This document shows positions 14,237 through 24,110 of a stretch of 64,000 nucleotides of DNA, in pieces. A program made the position numbers and the translations under genes. How positions within the stretch are numbered: position 1 is the stretch's first letter; the number at the start of each line of letters is the position of its first letter. The notes beneath the pieces are model-generated. The model did not search any database. It worked only from the letters and a program-made list of their open reading frames with translations, and was not told the DNA's origin. This stretch comes from Dolichospermum compactum NIES-806 (lineage in GTDB: Bacteria; Cyanobacteriota; Cyanobacteriia; Cyanobacteriales; Nostocaceae), in contig NZ_AP018316.1 of NCBI RefSeq assembly GCF_002368115.1, forward strand, positions 1 through 64,000. The letters are read 5' to 3'.

Positions 14237-15628
14237 CTAACTTTGAGCAATACCTTCTTCCCGTGCGGCTTGTTGAACAGCAGCAGCCACAGCAGTAGCA
14301 ACACGCCGATCAAAGACAGAAGGAATAATATGTTCCCGATTCAAATCCGAGGGTTTAACTAAAGATGCGATCGCACTGGCAGCTTGCAAACACATATTAG
14401 TAGTAATCGTCCTAGCCCGACAATCTAAAGCCCCACGAAACACCCCAGGAAACGCCAGGACGTTATTGATTTGGTTGGGGTAGTCACTGCGACCCGTAGC
14501 CATCACAGCAACGTTTTTAGGGGCTAATTCGGGTTGAATTTCGGGAATAGGATTAGCCATTGCAAACACAATTGCATCCTTTGTCATTCCCTGTACCATT
14601 TCTGGAGTCAAAACTCCTGGTGCGCTGACACCAATGAAGACATCTGCACCTTGGACTGCACCAGCTAAAGTTCCTTGGGCTTTCACAGCAAACTCCAGTT
14701 TTTCAGCCGTTAAATCGGTGCGATTAGTGGAAATAATCCCCTTAGAATCACACATCAAAATAGTTTCTGCACCAGCTTTGCGGAGTAATCGAGCGATCGC
14801 TACCCCAGCCGCACCCGCACCATTAATGACAATGCGGATGTCTGTAAGGGATTTTTGCACAAGTTTCAGAGAATTAAACAAAGCCGCTAAGGTGACAATC
14901 GCTGTACCATGTTGGTCATCATGGAAAATCGGGATATTTAATTCCGCCCGCAGTCTTTTTTCAATTTCAAAACAGCGGGGTGCAGCGATATCTTCCAAAT
15001 TCACACCACCAAAAACAGGGGCGATATTTTTCACAGCTTTGACAATCTCATCTGTATCTTGAGTATCCAAACAGATCGGAAAAGCATCCAGTCCAGCAAA
15101 CTCTTTAAACAGCATCGCTTTTCCTTCCATCACGGGTAAAGCTGCTTCTGGTCCCAAATTGCCCAAACCAAGGACAGCACTACCATCAGTGACAATGGCC
15201 ACAGTGTTCTGTTTGATAGTCAGATTATACACTTCCTCTGGATTTTGGGCGATCGCCTTACAAATGCGACCAACTCCGGGAGTATAAGCCATAGCTAAAT
15301 CAGAAACACTTTTGAGCGGAATTCGACTCACAATACTGATTTTGCCACCGCGATGCAAATTAAAGGTGCGGTCATAAACATCAATCACCTGAATATCTGG
15401 TAATTCCTTTACCGCTTGCACAATAGTTTCCGCGTGTTCCGTACTTGCCGCATCAACAGTCAGATCACGGATAGATTCTTGACGGCTTTGTTCAATTAAA
15501 TCAATTTGTCCTAGATTACCACCAGTCAGAGCGATCGCTTGAGTAACAGAAGCTAACATCCCCACCCGATTGGGAATTTGTAAGCGCAATGTCACACTAA
15601 AACTAGAATTAGGAGTAAGATTTTCCAT
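14237..15628 (-). CDS. NAD(P)-dependent malic enzyme with N-terminal ACT domain
   Basis: 463 residues. An ACT-like regulatory domain covers about residues 8-85 (RLQIPNRVGMLASVTQAIALTG). The malic enzyme domain has VVTDGSAVLGLGNLGPEA, EGKAMLFKEFAGLDAFP, a metal-binding NLEDIAAPRCFEIE and FHDDQHGTAIV. The Rossmann NAD(P) domain has VINGAGAAGVAIARLL. It decarboxylates malate to pyruvate, linking the TCA pool to pyruvate. Length and ACT fusion match cyanobacterial malic enzyme. Cofactor preference cannot be read reliably. Start ATG at 15628; it stands alone on this strand. Confidence 0.9.
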   Translation of the reverse strand: MENLTPNSSFSVTLRLQIPNRVGMLASVTQAIALTGGNLGQIDLIEQSRQESIRDLTVDAASTEHAETIVQAVKELPDIQVIDVYDRTFNLHRGGKISIVSRIPLKSVSDLAMAYTPGVGRICKAIAQNPEEVYNLTIKQNTVAIVTDGSAVLGLGNLGPEAALPVMEGKAMLFKEFAGLDAFPICLDTQDTDEIVKAVKNIAPVFGGVNLEDIAAPRCFEIEKRLRAELNIPIFHDDQHGTAIVTLAALFNSLKLVQKSLTDIRIVINGAGAAGVAIARLLRKAGAETILMCDSKGIISTNRTDLTAEKLEFAVKAQGTLAGAVQGADVFIGVSAPGVLTPEMVQGMTKDAIVFAMANPIPEIQPELAPKNVAVMATGRSDYPNQINNVLAFPGVFRGALDCRARTITTNMCLQAASAIASLVKPSDLNREHIIPSVFDRRVATAVAAAVQQAAREEGIAQS

Positions 15629-15764
15629 GTGTGCTAATCTCTATTTGAAATTTTAGATTTTATAGTGAATTGCTACGGGAAATTTTATTTTCACAAAAAA
15701 ACCGTATCATCCCAATTAATCAGATATCCAGAATTATTGACCATTTGCTGTAAATATTATTCCT

Positions 15765-15860
15765 TTTCCCTCTCCTCTTAGGAGAGGGTTAGGGAGAGGT
15801 TTGGAGAGGGGTTCTATATTTAGTTAAACACAAACCCGTAGAGGCGCAGGGCCTGCGCCC
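15765..15860. repeat. dispersed repeats between malic enzyme and sucrose-phosphate synthase genes
   Basis: A CTCTCC/GGAGAG-rich stretch is followed by the palindrome GGCGCAGG-G-CCTGCGCC (15843-15859). Relatives of that palindrome occur at 62423-62440 and 63829-63848, so it is a dispersed family. Confidence 0.7.
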
Positions 15861-15874
15861 AAAATTCTATTTTA

Positions 15875-18091
15875 TTAGATCGAGAATTGCTGTAAGTTCC
15901 CAAAAAAGTCATAATAATCCAAAGCTTCCAAAATCCCCCAAGCATAATTTCCTTCAGCAAAGTAAATCTGTGGTAAACCGCGCAGCTTTTCCAATTCCTG
16001 ACTGTGATTTCCCACCACCACCGCCAAAGTATTACCAGCTAACATAGATTCATCATTACCCGAAGCTCCAGCCACCAAAAAGCGTTGCACCGGCAACCCC
16101 CATTTCAGAGCCACATAACGAATAGCATCCCCCTTAGAAGCTCGGATAGGCAATAAATCAAGATACATATTATGGCTATAAAATCCCCTCACATGGAGAC
16201 GATGTTGGCGCAAACGACGGATAATTTCGCGGACACTAGGTGATTTTGCCTCATCCACAAAATAGCTAACCTTAAACTTACCCTGAGCATCAGCCGATTG
16301 CAATTCTACCCCAGGAATATCCTGCATCACTTTCCGAATTTCTGACCGTCGCCAATGATAAGAAATATGTCTTTTCCAACTTGTATCAGTGACTATTTGC
16401 GGACCATAGTAAATTTCACTTCCTGCCGATGTAATCAGCAAATCTGGCATGGGGAAGCGCCATTCTTCCAACATACTTAAGGTACTTTTCAGACTACGCC
16501 CTGTAGCAATACCGAATCCAGTTGTATTCCCTTGATCACGAATCCTCTCAATTAATTTTGCTAAAGCTTCCCCATCACCTAATAGAGTATTATCAATTTC
16601 ACATACCAAAAACCGATCAGCCGTTGGTAAGTGATTAGTCTCTGATATATTCCAATCGGGATGTTCATCTGCGGGGGATTTAACAAGCGGACTTAACAGA
16701 GATTGAATGCGTTTTTGGGGCAATAATTGGTGAACTTGTTCGAGATAATGCTCTACGTGACTATCCCAAGAAAAATGTTGGCAAACATTAATCATGCCAT
16801 TTTTAGACCATTGTTGCCATTGTGCTGGATTTGTGAGCGATGTTCGCAAAGCATTTTGGATATCTTGAATATTTAAAGGATCAATTAATAATCCATTTTG
16901 ACAAGCAGCTAAAATATCCCTTGGACCACCATCAGCCGTAGCAATGATCGGTACACCACAGGCGCTCGCTTCAATTAATGTCAGTCCAAATGGCTCTGTC
17001 AAAGCTGGGTTAATAAACACTCCTTTGGTTTTCGCTGTCAGCCGATATAAATCTGGTACATCATCTGCATGATGATGTTTAGGATAAGCAACATGACCAT
17101 AAAGATCATAGCGGTCTATTAATTGCAATATCTCCAAAAATACCTGACGCGGACCCGATTCCATCGCCAAAATATCGTCTCTTTTACCTAAAATTAGCAC
17201 CAAGTTAGCTAATTTTCGCAGTTCGGGATCTTCCCCATAAGCTTTAATTAAACTACTGACATTTTTACGGATAGCTGGGCGAGAAATCGCCATAATTATA
17301 GGCTTTTGGATGTCCTTAAGAAACTTCTCTAATTCCTGTTGAATAGGCGGATTTTGCCAATTATCTGCGGCTGGATAAAAACGCTCCAAGGTGACACCTG
17401 GAGGGATGACTACCATGCGTTCAGGTTGATATTGATCGTAAACGCTATACTGCTCATCAACTTCTTGATGAGTGCTGGCTATGACTAAAGCTGCACTTCC
17501 CAGAGTGATTTCTTCTGCTTCTATTCTTGTACTAATATGAAAATTTTCCTCAATAGTTTTTTGTTTAGTTCCATGTTCTAATAATCTTTGTTGTTTAATG
17601 CGTCCCAAGGAGTGACCTGTATGAACCAGAGGTATGCCTAACCAACCCGCAACCCTAGAACCTACGTATCCAGCATCAGCATAATGTGTATGAATAACAT
17701 GAGGAATTTTGCCGATTTTACGAATGTGTTTGAGTAATTCATCTGCAAATGTATCTAAATGTGGCCAAAGAACTTCTTTGCGGAGGTAGCGTTTGGGACC
17801 ACAGGCGATGCGAATAATTTGGGCTTTATCTGCGAGAATTTCGACTGGTTGAGCATAATCAGGGCTAACTTTGGGATCATTTACCAACCGGGTTACTAAA
17901 TCAACTCTTGCGACTTGGGGATTTTTAGCTAATGTGCAAGCCAGTTCTACCACGTATTTGGTTTGTCCACCAGTGTCAGCATCTTTCCCTAACTCTAGAT
18001 TGTTACCACGAATTAAACCATGAACGCTGACGAGCAAAATGTACAACCCTGGGTTGTTTGACACAGTGTTGATTCCTCTATAATTAGCCAT
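15875..18091 (-). CDS. spsA: bidomain sucrose-phosphate synthase
   Basis: 738 residues. The N-terminal GT-B glucosyltransferase (about 1-470) starts with LYILLVSVHGLIRG and GKDADTGGQTKYVVELA, and has HTHYADAG, HTGHSLG and the nucleotide-sugar site EPFGLTLIEASACGVPIIAT. The C-terminal HAD-like domain (about 490-735) has VCEIDNTLLG, GIATGRS and GNDESML. This is the sucrose-phosphate synthase plus phosphatase-like layout. The first HAD motif reads DNTLL, where active phosphatases carry DxDxT; the second Asp is Asn, so the phosphatase half may be inactive. Sucrose is a compatible solute and, in heterocyst formers, a carbon carrier. The gene is monocistronic with repeats on both sides. Confidence 0.85.
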   Translation of the reverse strand: MANYRGINTVSNNPGLYILLVSVHGLIRGNNLELGKDADTGGQTKYVVELACTLAKNPQVARVDLVTRLVNDPKVSPDYAQPVEILADKAQIIRIACGPKRYLRKEVLWPHLDTFADELLKHIRKIGKIPHVIHTHYADAGYVGSRVAGWLGIPLVHTGHSLGRIKQQRLLEHGTKQKTIEENFHISTRIEAEEITLGSAALVIASTHQEVDEQYSVYDQYQPERMVVIPPGVTLERFYPAADNWQNPPIQQELEKFLKDIQKPIIMAISRPAIRKNVSSLIKAYGEDPELRKLANLVLILGKRDDILAMESGPRQVFLEILQLIDRYDLYGHVAYPKHHHADDVPDLYRLTAKTKGVFINPALTEPFGLTLIEASACGVPIIATADGGPRDILAACQNGLLIDPLNIQDIQNALRTSLTNPAQWQQWSKNGMINVCQHFSWDSHVEHYLEQVHQLLPQKRIQSLLSPLVKSPADEHPDWNISETNHLPTADRFLVCEIDNTLLGDGEALAKLIERIRDQGNTTGFGIATGRSLKSTLSMLEEWRFPMPDLLITSAGSEIYYGPQIVTDTSWKRHISYHWRRSEIRKVMQDIPGVELQSADAQGKFKVSYFVDEAKSPSVREIIRRLRQHRLHVRGFYSHNMYLDLLPIRASKGDAIRYVALKWGLPVQRFLVAGASGNDESMLAGNTLAVVVGNHSQELEKLRGLPQIYFAEGNYAWGILEALDYYDFFGNLQQFSI

Positions 18092-18125
18092 AAATCAGAC
18101 GTTTTTGCGTGATTTGTTATAGTTA

Positions 18126-18180
18126 TAGCAGGAAACAGGAAACAGGCAACAGGGAACAGGGAACAGGGGAAGTAGGGGGG
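18126..18180. repeat. heptamer repeats upstream of the sucrose-phosphate synthase gene
   Basis: AGGAAACAGG / AGGGAACA units in tandem, the same class as at 23840-23880 and 25511-25530. Confidence 0.85.
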
Positions 18181-18219
18181 GAGAAAGAGTTTTCCCAATG
18201 ACAACTAACCACTGACAAC

Positions 18220-18645
18220 CTACGGAAGTAGTTCTGGGAGAGTTGTTTCTAGTTTCAGACAATTAGCGCCATTCACCTGTAATTGATACTCTACCTTATC
18301 CATCAGCCGATTCATAATTAACCAACCATAACCACCTTCTTGCTTTTCTGTGGGATTGGGAGGAAAGTAAGTAGATAAATCAAAACCTTCACCATAATCC
18401 CAAATCTCTATATATAAATCTCGGTCTTTCAATTCTAACCGCAATAAAATTGTTAAGCCAGGTTTGTTTTTATGGGCATGACGCACAGCATTAGAATATG
18501 CTTCCACTAAAACCAAGCGTAAGCGAATTGATTGTTTTATCCAATCAACAGATTCCCCTAATTGCAATTGTAAGCATCCTAATAACCATTGTTCTACAAT
18601 ATTGATAAAACTTAGGTCACTGGGAACATGAAGTTCACTTTTCAT
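18220..18645 (-). CDS. anti-sigma-factor-like histidine-kinase-fold ATPase (RsbW type)
   Basis: 141 residues with a GHKL ATPase fold: the N box is VLVEAYSNAVRHAHKN, the G1 box is IWDYGEGFD, and a G2-like GGYGWLIMNRLMD follows. There is no histidine-kinase dimerisation domain, so it fits the RsbW/SpoIIAB serine-kinase or anti-sigma class. It begins 3 bp after the stop of the upstream SpoIIE-type phosphatase and is very likely co-translated. The pair would form a partner-switching module; the antagonist and sigma targets are not encoded nearby. Confidence 0.8.
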   Translation of the reverse strand: MKSELHVPSDLSFINIVEQWLLGCLQLQLGESVDWIKQSIRLRLVLVEAYSNAVRHAHKNKPGLTILLRLELKDRDLYIEIWDYGEGFDLSTYFPPNPTEKQEGGYGWLIMNRLMDKVEYQLQVNGANCLKLETTLPELLP

Positions 18646-18648
18646 AAC

Positions 18649-20301
18649 CTATAAAACCTCTAAAGACAGTATAGTTTGATCATCTTCTTGAACATTGTTA
18701 TTGGTTTGAATAAAAGCTAATAGATTATCAATATTAAGGGGTTGGGACTGTTTTTTTATAAGTTCCCATAGACCTACTTGATTAAGCACAGAACGATGAT
18801 TTGTTATCGAACTATCTAAGGTTTCCCAGACAGTTGCTTCTGTGATACCATCACTAGCCAGGAGTAATGTGTCTCCATAAGAAAGAATCAAACGACCGGA
18901 TTCAGCCTGCCATTTAGGTAGTATTCCCAAAGGAATACTGCGAATTTTCAGATAATGAGGAGAATCATTCAAAGTCGCTTGCTTTGACCAGACAAAGGGA
19001 TAAATATGTCCAGAATTAGCATAGACTAGTTCTTTGGTAGTTGGGTGATAACGGGCTAAAACCATTGTGATAAAATAATTGCTGCTCATTAAGTCGTCTC
19101 TCAGGGCAGAATTCAGATTCTGCATGATGACATTTGGCTCTACTGGTACTTCTTGACAGAGTTCCCGCCGCAGCAGCGAAATCGTACTAGCCATAAATAA
19201 AGCTGCTGGCACACCTTTACCAGAAACATCACCAAGTGCTAACCACAAATCACCATTAGGATGAACAAATACCTCAAAAAAATCACCGCCTACCTCTCGT
19301 GCTGGATAGCAACAAGCTTGGACTTTGACACCTGCCATTTCTGGTAAAGTCTGCCGCAATAGGTTATTTTGAATTTGACGAGCTACTTCCAACTCTAGGT
19401 GAATTTGTAGTTGTTTCTCTTGCAAACTCTGATAAAGTTTGGCTTGGGAAAGGGCTAAGGCTGCTTTTTCTGCTACACCTGTAATAAGTTGAATATCTTC
19501 TTGATGCCAAATGTGATCACTTCCCAATTTACAAATAGCAATAATAGCTAGTAAATGTTGTTGATAAATGAGTGGGACAACTAGATGTTGACAAGGGATA
19601 TTTTCGTAGATATCGTCTTTTATTTGATAATGGTGAGTCTGGAAAATTTCGGCAATTAAATCACTAAGGTCTGGAAGTAAATCACAGATTTTAGATTGAG
19701 AATTTTGATAGCAAAATTGCTTTTCGGTTAGTAAATCATCTTCGACTGGTTTGACTAAACAATAATGAGCCGCAAATGTTTCTCCAATTGTATTAACGAG
19801 TTTTTGCAGCATATTGTCATAGTCTGAAGATTCTCTAATTGCTGTTGTTACAGCATTAAATAAAGATTCCTGTCGCAAGGCACGGGATAATTCTGCTACT
19901 CGTTTTTTAACTAAGCGATAGGTATCACCAGCTTGATTAACTAATGTTTGGAGTTGGTTAGGATTCCAAGGTTTTGTAATGTATTTAAATACTCGACCTG
20001 AGTTAATGGCATCTACTAAATCTTCTACATCAGTAAAACCTGTGAGCAAAATCCGAATTGTATCGGGAAACCTCTCCACTGTCAGACTTAATAGTTCACT
20101 ACCGTTCATTTCGGGCATTCTTTGGTCGGAGATAATTACAGCCATTTCACCTTCTTTTTCTAAGATAGCTAAGGCTTCAGTGGCATTATTAGCTTTATAA
20201 ACTTTAAAATCTTTCCAAAATGTGCGGTAGAGTAAGTCTAAGTTATCTAGCTCGTCATCTACGACCATGAGCTTGAGCTTATCTAACTTTTTTCCAGCCA
20301 T
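18649..20301 (-). CDS. response regulator with GAF and PP2C (SpoIIE/RsbU) phosphatase domains
   Basis: 550 residues. The receiver domain (about 8-125) has VVDDE, the phospho-acceptor D in VIISDQRMPEM, and K in YITKPWNP. A GAF domain follows at about 150-290. A SpoIIE-type PP2C phosphatase covers about 310-550, with EVGGDFFEVF, LALGDVSGKGVPAALFMA and LLLASDGITEA, which carry the metal-binding aspartates. It would dephosphorylate an anti-sigma antagonist in response to a two-component signal, working with the RsbW-like protein encoded 3 bp downstream. No cognate histidine kinase is adjacent. Confidence 0.9.
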   Translation of the reverse strand: MAGKKLDKLKLMVVDDELDNLDLLYRTFWKDFKVYKANNATEALAILEKEGEMAVIISDQRMPEMNGSELLSLTVERFPDTIRILLTGFTDVEDLVDAINSGRVFKYITKPWNPNQLQTLVNQAGDTYRLVKKRVAELSRALRQESLFNAVTTAIRESSDYDNMLQKLVNTIGETFAAHYCLVKPVEDDLLTEKQFCYQNSQSKICDLLPDLSDLIAEIFQTHHYQIKDDIYENIPCQHLVVPLIYQQHLLAIIAICKLGSDHIWHQEDIQLITGVAEKAALALSQAKLYQSLQEKQLQIHLELEVARQIQNNLLRQTLPEMAGVKVQACCYPAREVGGDFFEVFVHPNGDLWLALGDVSGKGVPAALFMASTISLLRRELCQEVPVEPNVIMQNLNSALRDDLMSSNYFITMVLARYHPTTKELVYANSGHIYPFVWSKQATLNDSPHYLKIRSIPLGILPKWQAESGRLILSYGDTLLLASDGITEATVWETLDSSITNHRSVLNQVGLWELIKKQSQPLNIDNLLAFIQTNNNVQEDDQTILSLEVL

Positions 20302-20570
20302 AAGGTGTCCTTAATTTAATAACTATCAGATAGAATACGGAGTGGTAAATAAGAGAAAGTTTCAACTTTTTGTATTTCCTCTTCTTTTTTCCCGATTTCT
20401 GACTGCTGACTAAACCCTAGTACCGCAAGGCGTTCGTCAAAAGTCAAAAGTCAAAATCAAGACATTATAGGCTTTTGGAGGATTTAGAATGGTTGGTTTA
20501 TTTACGCCGTTTTGTACTAGCTATTTAATGGTCTATTTATTTACGCCAAGCTGTACTAGTTAAATACAAT
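20302..20570. repeat. intergenic stretch with a 39-bp-period direct repeat
   Basis: TTTATTTACGCC...TGTACTAG occurs at 20497-20520 and again at 20536-20559. Upstream are AAAAGTC heptamers (about 20438-20458). It separates the LuxR-type gene from the phosphatase gene; no gene is seen. Confidence 0.7.
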
Positions 20571-21245
20571 TTATGTAACTAAGCCGGAACGCATAGCAAT
20601 TACTACTGCTTGGGTACGGTTATTAGCTCCTAGTTTGTTCATAATATTGCCAATGTGGGTTTTTACCGTTCCCCTGGCAATATAAAGTTTCTTGGCGATA
20701 TCATTATTACTACAACCTTTGGTAATCAATTCTATCACTTCTAATTCTCTGTCTGAGAGAATACCGACTTTAACAAGTTGTTTATGATCATGGGATTTGA
20801 CAGAATTTGGTTTCTGCTTGGCCCTTTCGACAATAATTCGGGCAATCATTGGATCAATCCAAGGATTTCCCTCAGCAGTTACCCGGATAGCATTTAGTAA
20901 GTTATCAAACTTGATATCTTTCATACAGTAGGAGTCTGCACCAGCTCTAAAGGCTGAAAGTACAGATTCTTCATTATCAGATGATGTTAAAATTAATACT
21001 TTTGTATTGAATAACTGTTGATGGTTCGCTTTTATTGTCCTGGTTAATTCAATTCCATCTTGATCTGGTAAACCTATATCCACAATCGCCACATCTGGCT
21101 GTAGTTTTTCTAACATTATGAACCCATGACGGGCATTGTTAGTGTGTCCAACTACTTCAATTTCGTCTTTTCGTTGTAATGCTGTGCAAATATAAAATCG
21201 AGTGAGTCCATGATCTTCAATGATGACAGTGCGGATTTTACTCAT
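20571..21245 (-). CDS. NarL/LuxR-family response regulator
   Basis: 224 residues. The receiver domain (about 4-120) has VIIEDH, a phospho-acceptor Asp in VAIVDIGLPDQDG and the switch Thr/Ser in LILTSSDN. A LuxR-type helix-turn-helix lies at about 160-220 (LSDRELEVIELITKGCSNNDIAKKL...TVKTHIGNIMNKLG). ATG at 21245 is preferred over the TTG two codons upstream. In the receiver the lysine is in CMKDIKF rather than the usual KP. It is probably a stand-alone transcriptional regulator; target genes are not evident. Confidence 0.9.
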   Translation of the reverse strand: MSKIRTVIIEDHGLTRFYICTALQRKDEIEVVGHTNNARHGFIMLEKLQPDVAIVDIGLPDQDGIELTRTIKANHQQLFNTKVLILTSSDNEESVLSAFRAGADSYCMKDIKFDNLLNAIRVTAEGNPWIDPMIARIIVERAKQKPNSVKSHDHKQLVKVGILSDRELEVIELITKGCSNNDIAKKLYIARGTVKTHIGNIMNKLGANNRTQAVVIAMRSGLVT

Positions 21246-21343
21246 ATACAAATGCTGCTAGATACTAAATAATATAACTTTTTGTTGACTAAATTATTAC
21301 TCCTGCCTCTTTCTTTTTTCTTCCTCCTGACTACTGCTGTATA

Positions 21344-22519
21344 TTAACGCCGGGCTACTCGCAATAACAAAAATAAACCTGTGGCTAATCCAAATAAATT
21401 GGGCAACCAAGCACCAATTAAGGGCGAAAGTATACCAGCTTGTGCTAATGCTCCAGAGACGGATAGGAGCAAATAGTAACTAAAAATTACAATCACGCTA
21501 ATACCAAAACTTGTCCCCCGTCCAGTGCGTTGAGGGATGCTACCCATAACTGAACCAACTAAGCCAAAAATAACGCAAATAAAGGGAAAGGCGATTTTTT
21601 GTTGGATTCGTACTTGCAGTTTGCGAATTTTTTGATCGTTCCCACCTAAACGTTCTATTTCTAGTTGTTCTAGAGCTTGAGAAATATTCATTTCGCCGTA
21701 GTCTCGACTACTTTCGGCTAAGGTTAAAGGCGTGCGGGGAAGTTGTAATTGCTGATGTTCAAAGCGTAAAATATTCCGATATGAGCGATCTGTCGCTACT
21801 AAATAGATAGTCCCATTGTAAAAATCCCAAACTTGTTTTTGAGTGTTCCATTTAGCTGATTCGGAAACAACAATTTGATCAACACCGCCTCGGGAACGAT
21901 CTATAATTGTTAACCCGTTCATTTGCTTACCGTCAAATTGGTCAGCATAAAATAAGCGAGAAAGGATCTTTTTTCGAGTACCATCTGCTTCTTTAAATTC
22001 TCGATATTCAGGATAGTAAATATTTTGTTGTTTAAAGGAAGGTTGGTCTGATTTGAGAGCTTCTGCTAGGGTGATAGTGGCTTTGTAATTGGCGGCGGGG
22101 GCAATTTGCTCATTGAATAAATAAGTGATGAGCGTGACGGCAAAACTTAACACCACAGCCGTTAAAACCATGCGATAAACACTAACACCACACCCACGCA
22201 AAGCGATTAATTCACTTTCACTAGAAAGGCGACTATAGGTCATTAAAGTAGCTAACAAAGTGGACATGGGGAAAGAGTACACCATGACATAAGGTAGCTT
22301 TAAGAGGAAAATCTCTAGGGCGATATTGAGAGGTAGCCCGGATTCTACAACCTTTCGCAGTAATTCAAATAAACTATCAATTGCTAAAACTACAGAAGTA
22401 AATGCACCAACACCAAATAAAAATGGTGAAATTAATTGCATCGCTAAATAGCGATCCATGATAGAAAATGAAAATATGGAAATTAAATTGGAGAAGGGTT
22501 TAATTTGTTTAGATATCAT
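21344..22519 (-). CDS. LptF/LptG-family LPS export permease
   Basis: 391 residues. Transmembrane helices at both ends (about 15-110 and 290-390) enclose a periplasmic beta-jellyroll-like region, the YjgP/YjgQ layout. It starts MISKQIKPFSN; the longer open frame to 22576 would translate a CTTTGCGCC-type repeat, so ATG 22519 is chosen. The motif SSESELIALRGCGVSVYRM is the coupling-helix signature of the family. It forms the inner-membrane channel that, with LptB, lifts lipopolysaccharide. The gene order lptA-like, lptB, this gene reads as one operon on the minus strand. Only one permease gene is present here, as usual in cyanobacteria. Confidence 0.9.
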   Translation of the reverse strand: MISKQIKPFSNLISIFSFSIMDRYLAMQLISPFLFGVGAFTSVVLAIDSLFELLRKVVESGLPLNIALEIFLLKLPYVMVYSFPMSTLLATLMTYSRLSSESELIALRGCGVSVYRMVLTAVVLSFAVTLITYLFNEQIAPAANYKATITLAEALKSDQPSFKQQNIYYPEYREFKEADGTRKKILSRLFYADQFDGKQMNGLTIIDRSRGGVDQIVVSESAKWNTQKQVWDFYNGTIYLVATDRSYRNILRFEHQQLQLPRTPLTLAESSRDYGEMNISQALEQLEIERLGGNDQKIRKLQVRIQQKIAFPFICVIFGLVGSVMGSIPQRTGRGTSFGISVIVIFSYYLLLSVSGALAQAGILSPLIGAWLPNLFGLATGLFLLLRVARR

Positions 22520-22579
22520 GATTATGTTTCGTGCGATCTCTCTTAGATATCCCGCAGGGTAGACACAAAGGCGCAAAGT

Positions 22580-23308
22580 TTAAACTGCGAAATTATCACC
22601 TAAATAATATTGTCGCACCAAGGGGTTGTTATAAAGTTCGTCGGAGTTGCCAAAAGCCAGAATTTGTCCTTCTCGCATGATATAACCACGATCTGTAATT
22701 GCTAGGGTTTCGCGGACATTATGATCGGTGATTAAGATGCCCATACCGCGATCGCGCAATTGACTAACAATCTCTTGAATCTCAGACACAGCAATGGGAT
22801 CAACTCCCGCAAAAGGTTCATCTAAAAACAGGAATTTGGGGCCTTCTTTACCTGCTGCTAAAGCTCTGGCTAATTCTGTGCGTCGTCGTTCACCACCCGA
22901 AAGTTGAATCCCTTTACTATCAGCTACCTTTTCTAAGCGAAATTCTTGTAATAAGGTATGTAGTCTGTGTCTCCATTCTCTCCTGGGAACTTGAGTTTGT
23001 TCAAATACTAGGAGAATATTTTCTCGCACTGACAACTGACGAAATACACTTGCTTCTTGAGCTAAATAGCCAATACCTAATCTAGCTCTTTTGTGCATGG
23101 GGAAGTTAGTAATATCTAAATTATCTAACCACACTTTGCCATGATTCGGTTTTTCTAAACCTGTGGCAATATAAAATGTTGTCGTTTTCCCCGCACCATT
23201 AGGACCAAGTAACCCGACAACTTCCCCCTGGCTAACGGAAAGGCTAACACGATTCACAATTAATCGTTTACCGTAGGATTTGTGAATATTCTCTAAAACA
23301 ATTTTCAC
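22580..23308 (-). CDS. lptB: LPS export ABC ATP-binding protein LptB
   Basis: 242 residues with all ABC motifs: Walker A GPNGAGKTTTFY, Q-loop YLAQEASVFRQL, signature LSGGERRRTELARAL, Walker B FLFLDEPFAGVDP, and H-loop ITDHNVRE. The LptB-typical KARLGIGYLAQE stretch is present. The start is GTG at 23308, with no better ATG nearby. It sits between the LptA-like gene upstream and the LptF/G permease downstream, which fixes the role as LPS-transport ATPase. Confidence 0.92.
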   Translation of the reverse strand: MKIVLENIHKSYGKRLIVNRVSLSVSQGEVVGLLGPNGAGKTTTFYIATGLEKPNHGKVWLDNLDITNFPMHKRARLGIGYLAQEASVFRQLSVRENILLVFEQTQVPRREWRHRLHTLLQEFRLEKVADSKGIQLSGGERRRTELARALAAGKEGPKFLFLDEPFAGVDPIAVSEIQEIVSQLRDRGMGILITDHNVRETLAITDRGYIMREGQILAFGNSDELYNNPLVRQYYLGDNFAV

Positions 23309-23335
23309 TATGGGATTTGGTCTAGATTGTAGATG

Positions 23336-23830
23336 CTAATTAGAACGTTTTAGGGCTGGAGTTTTTGGGGCCGGTTTCGTAGTTTGTCTAGTAGGATTAG
23401 AATCTTCTATCATATATATAGATTCTACCTGACGGTTAGATTGGGGTAAGGCGATGAATTTGCCTTCGTCAATTAAATAAGTGACTTTTTCGGCACGAAT
23501 ACTATTGCTACCCTGTTGTAAAATGTAAACATTACCACTGAAATCAATCCGTTTTTCTTTACTGAAGTATTGAGCCTGAGCAGATGTGGCTTGAATTTGA
23601 CGAGCCGGGTAAACCATTTGCACATTACCACGAGCAGTAATTACTTGGGTTTTCGCGTCATATTCTTGGGTATCGGAGCGAATAGTCAGGGGACGATTTC
23701 CCCCAGATTGGGCTGTGGCGGGTTGCGATTGGGTGGGCAATCCTCCAACACCTACAAGGGAAATTGGCAGTGCTAAGGCTAATCCTAAGCGGCGTATCCG
23801 TGATTTTAGTAATTGATAACGAGGTATCAT
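23336..23830 (-). CDS. lptA: LptA/OstA-like periplasmic LPS transport protein
   Basis: 164 residues. It has an N-terminal signal-like hydrophobic segment (LGLALALPISLVGVGGLP) and an OstA fold: SDTQEYDAKTQVITARGNVQMVYPARQIQATSAQAQY and RIDFSGNVYILQQGSNSIRAEKVTYL. LptA bridges the periplasm, carrying LPS to the outer membrane. It is first in the lpt operon, 28 bp before lptB. The C-terminal tail is rich in Thr, Pro and Lys. Heptamer repeats lie just upstream. Confidence 0.8.
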   Translation of the reverse strand: MIPRYQLLKSRIRRLGLALALPISLVGVGGLPTQSQPATAQSGGNRPLTIRSDTQEYDAKTQVITARGNVQMVYPARQIQATSAQAQYFSKEKRIDFSGNVYILQQGSNSIRAEKVTYLIDEGKFIALPQSNRQVESIYMIEDSNPTRQTTKPAPKTPALKRSN

Positions 23831-23839
23831 AGAAGCTAG

Positions 23840-24110
23840 GGAATAGGGAACGGGGAACAGGGAACAGGGAACAGGGAAATAAAATATTAGTCCTATGGCA
23901 GAAATGGACGGTTTTTTTTAACTTTAAGTTTCGCTTCAAGAAAACTTGATCATAACTCGCAAAAATTTGTTGCTTGTTAGCGAGTTATCAAGTTTGACAC
24001 ATCTACAAAAGATTCATCAAATTCATTCAATAAATCATCAAAATCCCAAAAATAATAGTTTAGACAATCATCAAACAAATCATCAAAATCCCAGAAATCA
24101 TAGTTTAGAC
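23840..24110. repeat. heptamers plus a 45-bp tandem repeat upstream of lptA
   Basis: GGGAACA units lie around 23845-23878. At 24032-24076 and 24077-24110 a sequence starting AAATCATCAAAATCCC and ending TAGTTTAGAC is repeated with a 45-bp period. A small open frame here (23946-24140) only translates the repeat and is not annotated. Confidence 0.75.
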